Assembly (NCBI GenBank): GCA_000611775.1
Contig: KK106983.1
Location: forward strand, 282,205-346,204
DNA length: 64,000 nucleotides
Source of the DNA: Umbilicaria muhlenbergii
Lineage: Eukaryota; Ascomycota; Lecanoromycetes; Umbilicariales; Umbilicariaceae
Direction: 5' to 3'
The notes beneath the pieces were generated by a model. It had not been told where the DNA came from, did no database searches, and was given only the letters and a program-made list of their open reading frames with translations. Shown here in pieces: positions 22,211 through 34,448 of the stretch. A program made the position numbers and the translations under genes. How positions within the stretch are numbered: the stretch's first letter is position 1; every line of letters begins with the position of its first letter.

Positions 22211-24210
22211 TTATGATATATCTGAGTTTTACAGTTCCCCTGGAGGGTGACACAGCTTGAGTGATACTGTAAGGCGCATGACCTGTGCGGTGAGTAAAAT
22301 GGGAAGCCTTTCAATTAATTATGCATGCTCACACTCTTCTAGCAACAATTACTTGCAAAGGCTCAATCTTTCATCATGACTGAAAGGATTGTTTTAGTTA
22401 ATCTTCTCTCATCATCACTTCTCAGGCTAACAGAAATTAGCCCTCATCATCAAACAACATGCACACTCTTTGATCATCAAAGGATCAATGAAGGAGATGA
22501 AGAGCACCTGAATTTATTTTCTGAGATCTTACTCAATGTAGACAAAGGTTCATGACAACTAGTCACTTTCAATGGCTTCTCAAAACAGTGCTAATGACAT
22601 TTAAAGAGGCAGCCTTTAACGCCTTACACAGCTATCTTTTATTCACATGACATAATGAAGAGAGGTATGACATGATCAATTCATTCAGTGATGACAAAGA
22701 TTAGAAATATCATGCAATCTGAACCTTTAACACTCAAAATGACGTGCTGTACTACATCAATCATGACAGTTGATGCAAGGTTTTAATGACTCTCCTTTGC
22801 AAGCATGTTGTGAGTCTAGCTGATATGAAATTACTTGATGAGTCATTCCCTCCCCCCTCAGAGCTGAAAATTGATGTGAAATCATGATATTGAAAATTAT
22901 GAGTTAGTGTTCCTCACAGAATGCAGGTATTTATATGTCACATACTGCATGACTTTCATTATCAGTGAAGGTACATTCTTTGAAATCCTTACAACTTTAT
23001 GACTTTACAAGTACTTGCAAGAGTGATTATCAGACTGTCTACACTTGATTTTAAAATTCATTAAAATACTGAAGAACATGGCCTGTGAGGTCTTCATGTA
23101 TGAATTACACACTTGCTCACCTGAGAGCTGTTCAGTGCTGATATTGTATGTGTTGATAAGGTCTGAGTTGTACTCTGTCAAGAAATTCAAGAAGGGCTAT
23201 TGATGACCTGGCAACATGTATCATCTTAAACATTTCACATCACTGAAATTCCTATCACAATGAATCCTTGTGAAGCACAGACACATTACATGATTTTATC
23301 AGTTAAGCATGTTATATTATGTCATGCTATTGACTCAGATTCACTTGAATACACTGCTTCAGAGTCACTCTTCAATGATGATTATGAAACTGAATCTTCA
23401 TCAGATCTTGTCTTGAGTTATTTACTCTGAGTCATCACATCTGTCAAACCTTCAATCTTTACACTTATTCAATTGTTACCTATTGAGATTCAAGATATTA
23501 TACTGAATAATGTATTTATTGAGACAGTAGAAGCTGTCAAAGTTGACTGCTTACTTGATATGAGTTCATCATTCTCATGAACAGATGATCCTCTGAAGGT
23601 TGTCTTAACAGAAAGATATTATGTTCACTCTCAGAAGATGCCTGTTGAATCTCATGTCTGATTTGATGTGCATAAGAGCGGTATAGTCTATCTAGCTCAA
23701 GATGAATAGACATTGTACAATGAACTTGTAATTTTAGTATTTTACTCTGATAACTAAAAATTCTAGCCACATATAAAGCAAAATACAGAAAATTAAAAAA
23801 AAATGTAACAGAGCCCTCATTCACATATCTCCTCTCAGCATGCAAGATCCTTCATCATACAAACAGGAGTGAGTTATTCTTCATGTAATTAAATCAGATT
23901 GTGATGTGATTGACATTATTCCTCAGGTGTAAAATATCAGATAAAGCAGTGAGTATCTTCTGATTAACTCTGAAGAACTGAAGATGTAGTTTAATTTAAA
24001 TGATGTCATAAACTTGCCTGAATAAGTTTTCTGTGTCATCACAATGTCTGCTCAGGTGATCCTTTATAAGATTTTAGTTGTCATCAGCTTTTTTACTCTT
24101 TATCAAGCAGTAATCATACACATATGAGCTTCCCTCAGGGTGAGATAAGATCTTGAGTACTGTCATATTTATTCTTGATTTCACTTGACTTGTTTCCTCA
24201 CGTGACTCCT
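22211..24210 (+). pseudogene. Hypermutated coding remnant, family not recognised
   Basis: Plus-strand frames with TGA where tryptophan is expected run from about 22370 to 23710. They include FHYQW, PESCSVLILYVLIRSEL, SESLFNDDYETESSSD, and LLPIEIQDIILNNVFIE, which faintly recalls an F-box-like helix pair. A second open stretch (about 23800-24100) has VINLPE. This looks like a host-type gene that went through hypermutation, not a transposon, but I cannot name it. It ends where the inverted-repeat island begins. Confidence 0.35.
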
Positions 24211-25233
24211 TCATCAGCAATTTAGCAAGTTAACTCTGAGTTAATTTTTAACACTTTGAGCGCTCTGAGCTTCTGATCTCATGTCTCAGCTAACAGCCGC
24301 TCTTAGCAACCTCTGAGTGCTTTGAGCTCAACCTTAAATCTTGAGCAGAACATCAAAATTTTGTGATAAAAAAACAGTTATTAAAACAATTGTTTAAACA
24401 AGTACACACACAGTGTTATAATAACAGTAAAACTTATAATAAGTAAACTTTTGCTAAAATTCACTTTTCTGCAATAAAAAATCATGATTTGTTGAGTCTG
24501 AAAGCACTCTATAAGTGTTGAGTTCTGAATATTTAAAGAACTTCAAGATTTTCATCACTTAAAAATCTACACACTTTAATAACTTTTGCACCTCAACAGA
24601 TACGAAGAAACTTTCAATGCACAAGTTATAAAGAACAGTATTCTCTATTAATGTTAAACTAAAAGTTTCTTCATAACTGCTGTTGCTGTTAAGTTATATT
24701 TAATTCAAGTTTTCAACAGCGAAAAATCTTTCAAAAAAAGTCACATACTTTGAATAACTATTGCGCTTTTATACTTATAATATAACTTTCAGTTTATAAG
24801 GTGTAGAGAATAAGCTGTTTAAGAGTTTTCTGATACAAAGTTTCTTTTTATGTGTTGTTGTTATTGAGTTATTCAAAAAGTCATTAAAAGTCGGTTTATT
24901 AATGTTGTGATTTTCATCACTGAAAGTTATATCATAAGTATAAAAGCGCAATAGTTATTCAATATGCTAATATATTTATAATTAGTTAAAAGTTTTTTAA
25001 TTCATAACTATTGCAAATTAAAACTTATAAAGAAATCTTTAGTCTATAAAGTGTACAGAATAAAGAGATTTAAAACTTTTCAATAAAAAGTTTCTTATTA
25101 TTCATGAAGGTATAATAGTTATTTAAAGTGTAAGATTTGTATGAGCTCATTTACTGCTCAGAGAGTGCTCTGAGCGCATAAAGTACTATTAATTAAAATC
25201 TTATTTTTGAGTAAGCTGTCAAGTTGCAGATGT
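24211..25233 (+). repeat. Left arm of the inverted repeat
   Basis: About 1.02 kb. Very AT-rich, with embedded shorter palindromic pairs: 24759-24800 is repeated inverted at 24921-24964 (TATTGCGCTTTTATACTTAT). Contains repeated AAAGTTTC(T)T-type blocks. No coding capacity seen. Confidence 0.8.
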
Positions 25234-26960
25234 CCTGCAGAACGTTATAGCCTTCAGTACTTAAAAAATAGAAATGTAAAATCTTCATCATGACTCATTT
25301 ATACAGATATTCATGAGATTCAGATGATTGTTCAATAAGTGTGATATGCACTTGTATGTCTTTCATGTCTAGGTAGGTTTGAGGCGCAGGTGAATTAAAA
25401 TTAATATGTTTAATTCATTCAGTTCAATTGTTCTTCCTGCGTGCCACTCAGAAAATTAACTTTAATCAAACTTTCAGATTACAGTTGAACCTTCAAATGA
25501 TTCATGAATACTCATCATTGTGATCAAGAATTGAAATTATCAATTGCTCAGATGTCCTGTAGTAGAGATTACACTAAGGTGATCCTCATATTCAGCTGAA
25601 ACTGCATACTGCGTGGTTTAAGTTTAAACGTGCACGTAGTAGTCTTGTTCAGCAGCATTTGCACACTGTTGTCAGACATTGTTTACCAGGTATCTCAGAT
25701 GATATGATTGACTCATCATGTTAACAATATGTGATGCTGTATACATATATATCAAAGATTAGTTCATGTTTAAAATATGTTGATATTAAGGCTGCCAGAA
25801 ATATATATTTATCAGCACAAATACACTCTGTAGTCATGTAGGCTGTTTCATCATCTGTTATTTCAGACAAAGCACAACCCTAAGATCAGCGCCTATGAAT
25901 TCATCCTCAATGGCTTGAATGTTATCAGATGAAATATCTAGGCGTGTGAGTGATTACAATGCATGCAGAAAATTGTTCATAATGCTATCTGTCATTCAGC
26001 AAATAGTAAGTGAGCTCAAGCCTCTTATTATGTGTGTCACTTATGCAAATAATATTTTTAAACGCATTATAATCATGCCTTCAACAAGAGGATGCTTTTT
26101 GCAGAGAAGGATTAACTCAATGCTGCTGATTATGATTTTCAACCCCTGGCTGAGGAGGAATTATTAATTAATGATGATGCACTGCTCTTCTATCCTAATC
26201 TTGCCTTCAATTTCAGTGAATCTCAGAAAAGACTAAGGTAGAAGATATGCACTGAACTCACATAAGTTCACTCACAAATCAGGCATGAAGCACAGTGAGT
26301 TCATTCATATCATTTTAAGACATATAATTAGTCCTTTAACTGAAGGCAGAAGTCAGTGAAAGAAGGAATAAATATTTTAAAAGAAGAGCATATGCGCCTT
26401 GCCTGAATGAGAGTTTTTGTTTTATAGTTAAAATGAAAACATCACATAATCATGCTCACGTTCAGCATGACGTCAAGGCTCATAATAACATGAGTATGTT
26501 GTGTCACTGGCTGAGCAATAACCTCTTGAAGAGCTCACTGAGAAATGATTCATGCATCACACTCATGATGACATCTGTATGAATATACGGAAAGGGCTAG
26601 ACATAATGATAATGAACTAAAAGCAGAGAAGCTGATATCATCACTAAGCACAGCTGAATGCAAGATAAGGTGAAGTCTTTACACTGCAAATATTCTGACA
26701 TTATCTGAAGTAGCTGAGGAGTTGCTCACTTGCAATTAATTAAAAAAAAAAGCTTAAGGAAATGATACTCTCAAAGGAATGTTCTGAGTAGTAGCACAAT
26801 TAACTACATCTTTCCTTTGAAAAGCTTCAACAAACTTGATTAACACAACTGTGCAAACCTCTGCATGCAGCATCAATGATCTGAGAATTCATCATTATCA
26901 TCAAGTGCTCATGAGTTCACTCTTTTAAATTTCTTCCTTTCTTCTTTAATTCTCTCTATT
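25234..26960. other. AT-rich hypermutated interior, no gene recognised
   Basis: Patchy plus-strand frames (for example 25919-26167, and AADYDFQPLAEEELLINDD around 26120) suggest a decayed coding region, but no family could be assigned. Confidence 0.35.
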
Positions 26961-26973
26961 CACGTATCAACAT

Positions 26974-27480
26974 TCACAATAGCATGGCGGGTGATTGCTT
27001 ATTCATCAGCAAAAGTGACATGATTTCAGCAGGATTAAACTTTAACTTTGATATCTTCATCACAAACTCTTGCATCAGTTGAGATAACTTACAGTCCTTT
27101 ATGATCTTGTCTTCTTCAGTTTGATTAATGTCATTCTCTGATTCCTCTTCATTTATCAGCTGAGGATTGTAGATGAAGCAGAATAACTGACTTATCATAT
27201 CTTCATCAGTCAGGTGAAATTCAACCCTCATATCAACACAATCAGGATGTATGAGTGCTGGATTTAAGTGCTCAATATGATTAGTTGTCATGATCAACAC
27301 TCTGCCTTCAGATGACCCTAGATCATCAAGAACATTAATGATTAAAAGAAGACATCTTAATGTTGACAGATTTTCATGAGACTCATTCTGACTTGCATTC
27401 ACATTACCACGCCAGTAAATGAGCTCTGATTGATCAGATTCATTAACTAAACTTTGCACTGTGCATCACTTAATGCTGCA
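26974..27480 (-). pseudogene. BCS1-like AAA ATPase, C-terminal part
   Basis: Minus-strand open frame of 161 codons. It reads INVLDDLGSSEGRVLIMTTN then HIEHLNPALIHPDCVDMRVE, matching the AAA module after Walker B: the sensor-1 asparagine in MTTN and the second-region-of-homology stretch LDPALIRPGRVD of BCS1-type proteins, here altered at the arginine-finger positions to HPDC. FHLTDEDMISQLFCFIY and a C-terminal helical lid follow. BCS1 itself inserts the Rieske protein in mitochondria; filamentous fungi carry many diverged BCS1-like AAA proteins of unknown role. The N-terminal BCS1 domain and Walker A were not found upstream. The gene points away from the NLR, and their 5' sides face each other across roughly 450 bp. 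Confidence 0.75.
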
Positions 27481-30400
27481 GAGGTCATATGATTACGCCT
27501 CTTCTTCAACACCTAGCTGTCACCATTCACAGGCAGCTCAGCAATTATTCAGCCTCATGATCATGATCAACTGATCACTTATCAGTTTTACGCGCTTTGT
27601 GAAGTGTTTTGTGATATAGGTTTTATAGCCTTCATGTGAGCAAATAATTTAATCAGTCATCTCATGAGCTCTCTGACACAGTTAGTGAGCACACTTCTAT
27701 TCATGTTAATAAATGAGCATTGATTGATCAGATTCAGCAGCCAAACTGTATGACTCCTTCATTAATGTTTAGCCGCTCAACTAGTCAGCCTTGCAGTCAC
27801 GGTCAAGCAGGCTGAGTTAATGCCTTGATTGAACAACTCAGATCTTCAGCCTGACAAAAGTATATGAAGAAAGCCTCCCTATTGAAAACTTCAACATCAT
27901 ACACTCAACACTGTGACTAGATAATGCATCTTCAGTGAATAACTCAACTCAGATCTGCATCAGTTATGTTACAAGTAATTTAGCGCTTCTGAACGCCTCA
28001 GTGCATGATGACATTCATAGTATCATGTCAGCTCACTCAACTCAACACTCTTTAAAGGGGTTTAGCTCACATCAGGAAAGAGCTCACATTGAGTTAACAA
28101 CAGCATTAAATGAATTTCAGCAGGTTCTCTCACTGAATTAAACTGCTCAACTTATCTCATTCTTAAGTCATGCACCCACAGCAGATGACGTCATTCAGTT
28201 GATAAAGCAAGTCATTCAAGCAAACATGACTCAGAAGAGTCATCTTTTTGTTACTTGAATTTATGAACTTTTAGAATTCATTCAGTAATATTGTATCATC
28301 ATTGATACATGCGCAGGGCTCAATCAGATAGTGATGCTGATTTAAGGTAATATCAAACTCATTCTTTTAATCTGTACTCCGTGTTACTCATGTTTTATTC
28401 AATTTTAACTTATGATTCCTCATTTACTAGGTTTCATCAAATTTTGCTGAGTACTTTGATAAGTTGTCAGAGTGAGTAAATCAACTCAGCACATACTGTC
28501 TCTGAGTGTCTGAATATGAGAAACTTTTCCTGACATCAGCAAGACTACAGGAAGTAATTTTCATATTTTACACTATTGTGATGAAGTTCTGCTTAAAGGC
28601 ACTTGAAGTAGTACAAGAGAAAGGTTAAACTGCAAACTCAGTTCATTATGATTCATGAAGATTCAAAGTAATTTACTTTAATAAGTATTAAATGATATTC
28701 TAAGTCAGTATGAAAGACCTTCAAGGTGAAATTTAAGAATATAAAGGAGAGCATTAGTGAAGCAAAAGATGAAATTATTGAGAAGCTGTGATTAACATTT
28801 AAATAAAAAGCACAAGGCTTTCATTGCTTGTTAACAGCAGAAATTGAAGAGAACAGAATGTTACACATATCACAAATTACAAAAATTGAAGAAAATAGGG
28901 ATTTTTGATTACAGCAGATGCTTGTGCTTCAGTGAAGTGAAACTCATCAGATTCAGAAGATCCTCAAAGAAACAAGTAATGTAAAGAAATTAAAAAGCAC
29001 AGCATTAATACAGAATGAGATTAAGTATATGATGATAATTATAAAGCGTCAGAAGATCTGACTACTGCAATATATTTTAAATCATGACTACATGATTAAC
29101 CTTCACCGTGCAAGGGTGCTGTGTTGTGAAGGAACTTGCAGTTAAATTTTAAAAAAATCAGAATTTCAGAACTGAATTGAACAGACATGCTTAAAGCACC
29201 TCTGATGTTATAGAATTCATATGATACTCTTCAATCACATTCACTTCTTATCATGCTTCACATAATGTTAACTTTTGCTGACTTGAAGTTGATTGTGAAA
29301 AGACTGTTCTTCTGTATGTTACTCACTAATCTCAGAGGAGGTCATAGGAATATATATTTTAAATAATGCTTTAAAAAATATATTATCAATTACCTGAGAA
29401 CAAAATGCTCAGCTTAAAATGAAACAGTTATCATTTACTATTTCTTTGATTCCTCTGAGAAGAAGTCATTGAAAGAATTTACTTTTTTAAGATGCATTTT
29501 GCATCAAATAATAAGACTCAAGAGTCTTCTCTCAGACTTGCAGAGGTGCTTGAAGTCACTTTTCATGAACTGAATAAATCAGTCAGAGCTCATCATCAGT
29601 GAACTTGAACAACTTTTCTTGCAGTTTTATTAAAAATTTAAAAGCTGTTTCCTGCTCATTGATGAACTCAACAAGGTGAATGAGATTGAACAGAAAAATG
29701 TTAAATTCTTCCTCAAAGAAGTATAAAAGATGAATGAAGCTTGAATTCTTATCATCACTCATGCAGTCATGAACATGTCAAAGGTTTTCACTGATGATTT
29801 AGCATTACATATCAGGCCAGAGGACCTTAAAGATGACATTAAAGCATTTATTGAATCACAGATTAACAAATATTCACAGAAGAAACTGTCTGATTACTCA
29901 CTTTATGCATTTAATATAATCAGGCAGAAATTGATATCTGATGTGAAAGAAATGTGAGTCACAAGTTAATGATTCTTGACTTGATTACATTTTCAGGCTA
30001 ATGTTAACTTAAGGTTCCTCTGAGCAGACTTGCAGCTTAAGGCTATTCTTGACATTTATAAGAAGCATAAAAACTTAAATAAAATTCCTGATCTTCTTGA
30101 GACTCTCTCATGAAAAATCACAGATCTGTATAACCTCTTATTAAAAAGACTCACTAAACATGCTGATGACTGAGCTGAAAGAGCAAATAAGGCATTTCAG
30201 TGAGTTATTTATAACAGATGACTGTTGATTATTGATGAATTAAAAGAAGCTGTATCAACCTCCTTCAATCAAAGGTCATGACAAAGCCTTTCTTTCATAC
30301 TTGACACATTTAAACTTACTAAACTGTGCGGAAACCTTATTAATTACAATGAGGCTAATAAAAAAGTGTTGTTGATTTATTACACTGTTGAGTCTTTTCT

Positions 30401-31198
30401 GTTAAGCTGTTCTGAAAGTCAAGAAGTTGTTAACTTTGCTATTAAAGAGATTAAGACAGAGCAGTATCTGATAAATATTTGCTTAACATATCTGTCTTTT
30501 ATGAATTTTCATAAAGCACTTATGTGAACCTCTGACATAAGATATCTTCATGTAATGAATCACCCTGAGGGCCTGATAAAAAATATGACTCTGAGTTTCA
30601 TTCAGTCATGAGCATTGAATGCTGTTAAAGGCTGCTGAAAAAGGAGGTTAAATCAATCTGTTGACTTAATTAATGTTTTAAGAACTGAACTGAGTGCCTG
30701 TTAATCAAAAAAGGTGAACTCTACATTTCAAATCCTTAAATACTATAAGAGCTACTGGCACAGTCACAGTCATTACATCACTCTACAAGATACAAAATGT
30801 TTTGTGACAGTAAAAAACTTCATATGTGAAATGCATCTATCAAAAGAATGAATGTCATGAAGCTTCATTAAAGACAAGGAATTCTTGCTGTTCTGAAATA
30901 TATTCATCTGAGCTGTAAGAAATGATCATACAGTTATTTTCTGCATTTGACAAAAGATTGTCATGATATAAGAGTTTAATTATTGAGATTACTTTTGATG
31001 AAAGGAAGAGAAGAACCTTTTTGCTTCTGCATGTGCATCAATCAACCTTGAGCAGCTAGAGATAATGTTGAGTGCAAAAAGAGCAGATGATCATGTGATG
31101 AGATCATTTAAAAATGAAATCAGTCATGAATTAATGAGGGTCTCTCACTTAAGGCATTATGAAGTTGTAAAGCAGCTGCTTCAAGAGAAGGCTGATGT

Positions 31199-31323
31199 TG
31201 TTATGATACTACCACAGCCTTATCAGGCTATAGTTGTTCCGCATGACGCTAATGAGCATATATGCCACGCCACCCTTCTAGATAGTTAGTGAAGACTTAT
31301 TACAACATACACTTATTCTAACA
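31199..31323 (+). repeat. 5' LTR of the gag-protease element
   Basis: 125 bp, preceded by GATGT. Pairs with 34323-34448. Confidence 0.88.
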
Positions 31324-31933
31324 AATGGTAGCAACATCAGTTTAGAGATCTATGTTCAGTCTTCATACTGAATAGGCATAATACGCCATCAGCAGCACTT
31401 AATTGTGTATGATCAGTCCTTCATGATAGTATCAGCCAATAACACCTACTACAAAGAAGACATCAGTCTCTAGACATCAGTCTTTAGACATCAGCCTCTA
31501 GTGACGCCTCTAAGCCAGCCAGCTAGCAGATCAGTGAGAACATCACTGATATTACAGGTCAAAATGAACTGTTTTACACTCTGAACAGCCTTCAAACTGC
31601 CTTTCATGAAGCAGCAAACACACGTTGAAAAGGCAGTGAAAATGAGTCAGCCAATGAGCCATGAGCTAGCAGCCTTATGAGAACGCCACAGGGGTAAACC
31701 TGAAACATAAAACAAAAACAATCATTCTATGCCTTCAAAGTTGCCTTCAATGAGTCACTCACAAACCAATGAACCTTTCAACCTTCACCGCCTCATCAGG
31801 GCTTTACCACACATAGAAGAGCTCAGAGAAGAAGATAATATGATGTGATCTCCCCCTACAAGCCCCAAATTCAGAAGATCCACCCTATGAGAGTTCATAG
31901 ATACAGGATTTCAATGAGAAGAGCATGGAAATA

Positions 31934-32153
31934 GAGAAGAGCAAGGAATAAGTGAGGAATGACTGATCAAGCAGCTTGATAAACAGCAGAGTGTAAACCA
32001 CATGCTGTGCAAGAACATTGACTGCATAGATGAGTGTATGAAGGAGAAGAGCAAGGAATAAGTGAGGAATGACTGATCAAGCAGCTTGATAAACAGCAGA
32101 GTGTAAACCACATGCTGTGCAAGAACATTGACTGCATAGATGAGTGTATGAAG
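31934..32153 (+). repeat. 110-bp tandem duplication inside the LTR element
   Basis: The stretch from 31934 (GAGAAGAGCAAGGAATAAGT) is repeated almost exactly at 32044, period 110 bp, two copies. It lies in the leader/gag-proximal part of the nested element. Confidence 0.9.
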
Positions 32154-34322
32154 GGTTTAGAGGAGGGCATACAAACTCTGCTTCATCACTCTGAGCTGTC
32201 ACGCTCAACTAGTCCACGCTCCGCTCACCCCCCGGGCAGTCAACACTTCACTAGCCTTCACCGGTCTCCTAACCCGCCTCCACGCACCAGACTCATAGAG
32301 AATTTGGCTGTATCAATGTCAGCCGCCGGCCTCATCACCTCACAACAACTGAAAGAAGTTCACCTTACCTACCCCCCTGCTACCGCCGCGGTTGAACCAC
32401 GTTGAAAGGTGGAAGAAATAAGCTTCTTTGACTCATTCCTAGATGTCAGTTATGAAGCTGAAGATTTAATCAGTGTAGGCAAAGACACCTACTATAGAGA
32501 TGTACATCTATTCATGACTCAGGTAGTCAATATTGTCAGGATCAAGAGTTCTGCCTTAATAGCAGTCAACTTACACACCTGCCTCCGTGGGACTGCTCTA
32601 CAATGATACACCGCTTTGAATTCTCTTCAGCAAATTGATCTTACAGTCAGCTATGATGCCTGGATCAGCTCTCTGACTGAGTGGTTCAAAATCACTGAAT
32701 TTCAGGTCATGCAGTCACTACTGGTCAAATCCTACATCATAAATGATGTCAAAGCAGGCTGAAACCCTATGAAGTACATACAAGCCTTAGTTCATGATGG
32801 CAAATCAGCTGATCTGCTTACTCAGCAGCAGCTCCTACTAGCCTGAGATTAATTAAATTCAGCTTTAATGCATGATATTCCTCACCCAACTCCGCGTACC
32901 ACCGTCACTGAGTTTATCAACATATTGAATGAAAAATGAGATGTTTGAATTCATTATTATAACTGCTCAAATTACCAGAATCATTCAGGCTTCTCAAAGG
33001 CTCAAAACACATGGCAAACACATCAAAATTCAGCCTTCACCGTGCCTTCAAACTATATCAAAAATCAGAATTCAAATCAAGGATATCAATGAGCAGTTGA
33101 GCCAGCAAATCAAGTGAATTTCAGCTCAAATAACGCCTCAAACCCTCAGGTTTCAAATAGCCTAAATAACTCAAATTAAAACTCATGATATGAAGTCAAG
33201 TCATGATCCTATCATACAGCTGCCAATGCTGGTGATAATGAAGATGAAGAGAAAGACTATGAGGACTACCTCATGATCAATGTTCAATTCAATAACTTCA
33301 TTAAATCATGTCAGGATTTATCACCTCTCTTCTGCTGCTCTTGTCATCTAGTCTTCATTAATGCTGATGAAGTGCAAAACCACTGTCTAGACTGACATGA
33401 AGTTGACATCAATAGTCAGTCTCAATGAGCTCTCATGCAGGAAGTCAACTATCATGAGCATGTCATCAATAACATAGTCACAATACCTCAAAAGTCACTC
33501 ACTTCACATGATTATATCATGATAGAAGGCCTACTATTTGGCTCTGAAAATCAAACATCTATATGCCTTGACACTGGCAGTACTACCACCTTCATCAATA
33601 AAGCTTTAATCAAGAGTCACGGACATCTAACTGAAGCTTAAAAGGTACACTCAATAACAGTGAAAGGCTTCACTGAAAGTCAAGTTTTAAACTGATTAAT
33701 TCACCTCTCAATAATCATATCAGTGAAGAACTCAGATGGTACACCTTTCACAATACAAATTACTACTGCAGCGTATGTAGTTGATGAACTAAAAGCTGGT
33801 GTCTTGCTTGAAATGAACACCATGGCCAAAGAAATGGTGAAAATTGATCTCAGGACAAATTCATTGATTATTCAAGACAAGCAGGTGCTTATAACCTACT
33901 CAGACCTCTTCTACACATCATTTCACGCCATGGTTCAACCATCAATGTATGAGATATTGGCCGCTCAAAAAGCTTATTATGCAGAAAAAGCAATCACTGC
34001 TGCCTCTGCATGAGCTGCCTTTGCACTGCCTGTGTCACCCCCGGTTCTACCACCGCCTGTCAGCAAGCTTAAATTAAGTCTTTCACTGCACTCACACTGT
34101 CAGCACACCTGCCGCTGCTGCTGTCAACAATTCAGCTCAAAGAACTGCTTGCATCAGCACCTCTGCACTGCACACCTCAGGCAGCCTAAGCCACCGCACT
34201 AGCGTCATGCTAGTGAACGCCACTATTTCTATGAGCATGAAAAACATGCATTCAAGCTCAAATTAATTAGTAGTACACATGCATGATGAGGGCGCCACCT
34301 TTTCTTGTTTTTTGTGAGCAAT

Positions 34323-34448
34323 TGTTATGGTATTACCACAGCCTTACCGGGCTATAGTTGTTCCACATGACGCTAGTGAGCATATATGCCACGCCACCCT
34401 TCTAGATAGTTAGTGAAGACTTATTACAACATACATTTTATTCTAACA
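34323..34448 (+). repeat. 3' LTR of the gag-protease element
   Basis: 126 bp, followed by GATGT at 34449-34453, the point where the ankyrin coding frame of the NLR resumes. Confidence 0.88.

Larger units (their letters stand above)
31199..34448 (+). mobile_element. Short gag-protease LTR element nested in the NLR, fossil
   Basis: LTRs of about 125 bp at 31199-31323 and 34323-34448 (TGTTATG...TCTAACA), flanked by the 5-bp target duplication GATGT (31194-31198 and 34449-34453). The interior (3.0 kb) has a gag-like region (about 32.4-33.1 kb), a Cys/His finger, a retropepsin-like protease with the DTGSTTTFI active-site motif near 33.57 kb, and a second C2H2-like finger before the 3' LTR. No reverse transcriptase, RNase H or integrase was found, so it looks like a non-autonomous, gag-pro-only element of Ty3/gypsy affinity. 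Broken by multiple changes. The LTRs differ at roughly ten sites, mostly transitions. Confidence 0.82.

Noticed and set aside
28000-31200. TGA read as tryptophan throughout, suggesting a reassigned genetic code
   Set aside because: Clean genes in the same window (FunK1, F-box, SANT, pogo element 1) use TGG for tryptophan and TGA as stop. The pattern is confined to AT-rich repeats and fits hypermutation.
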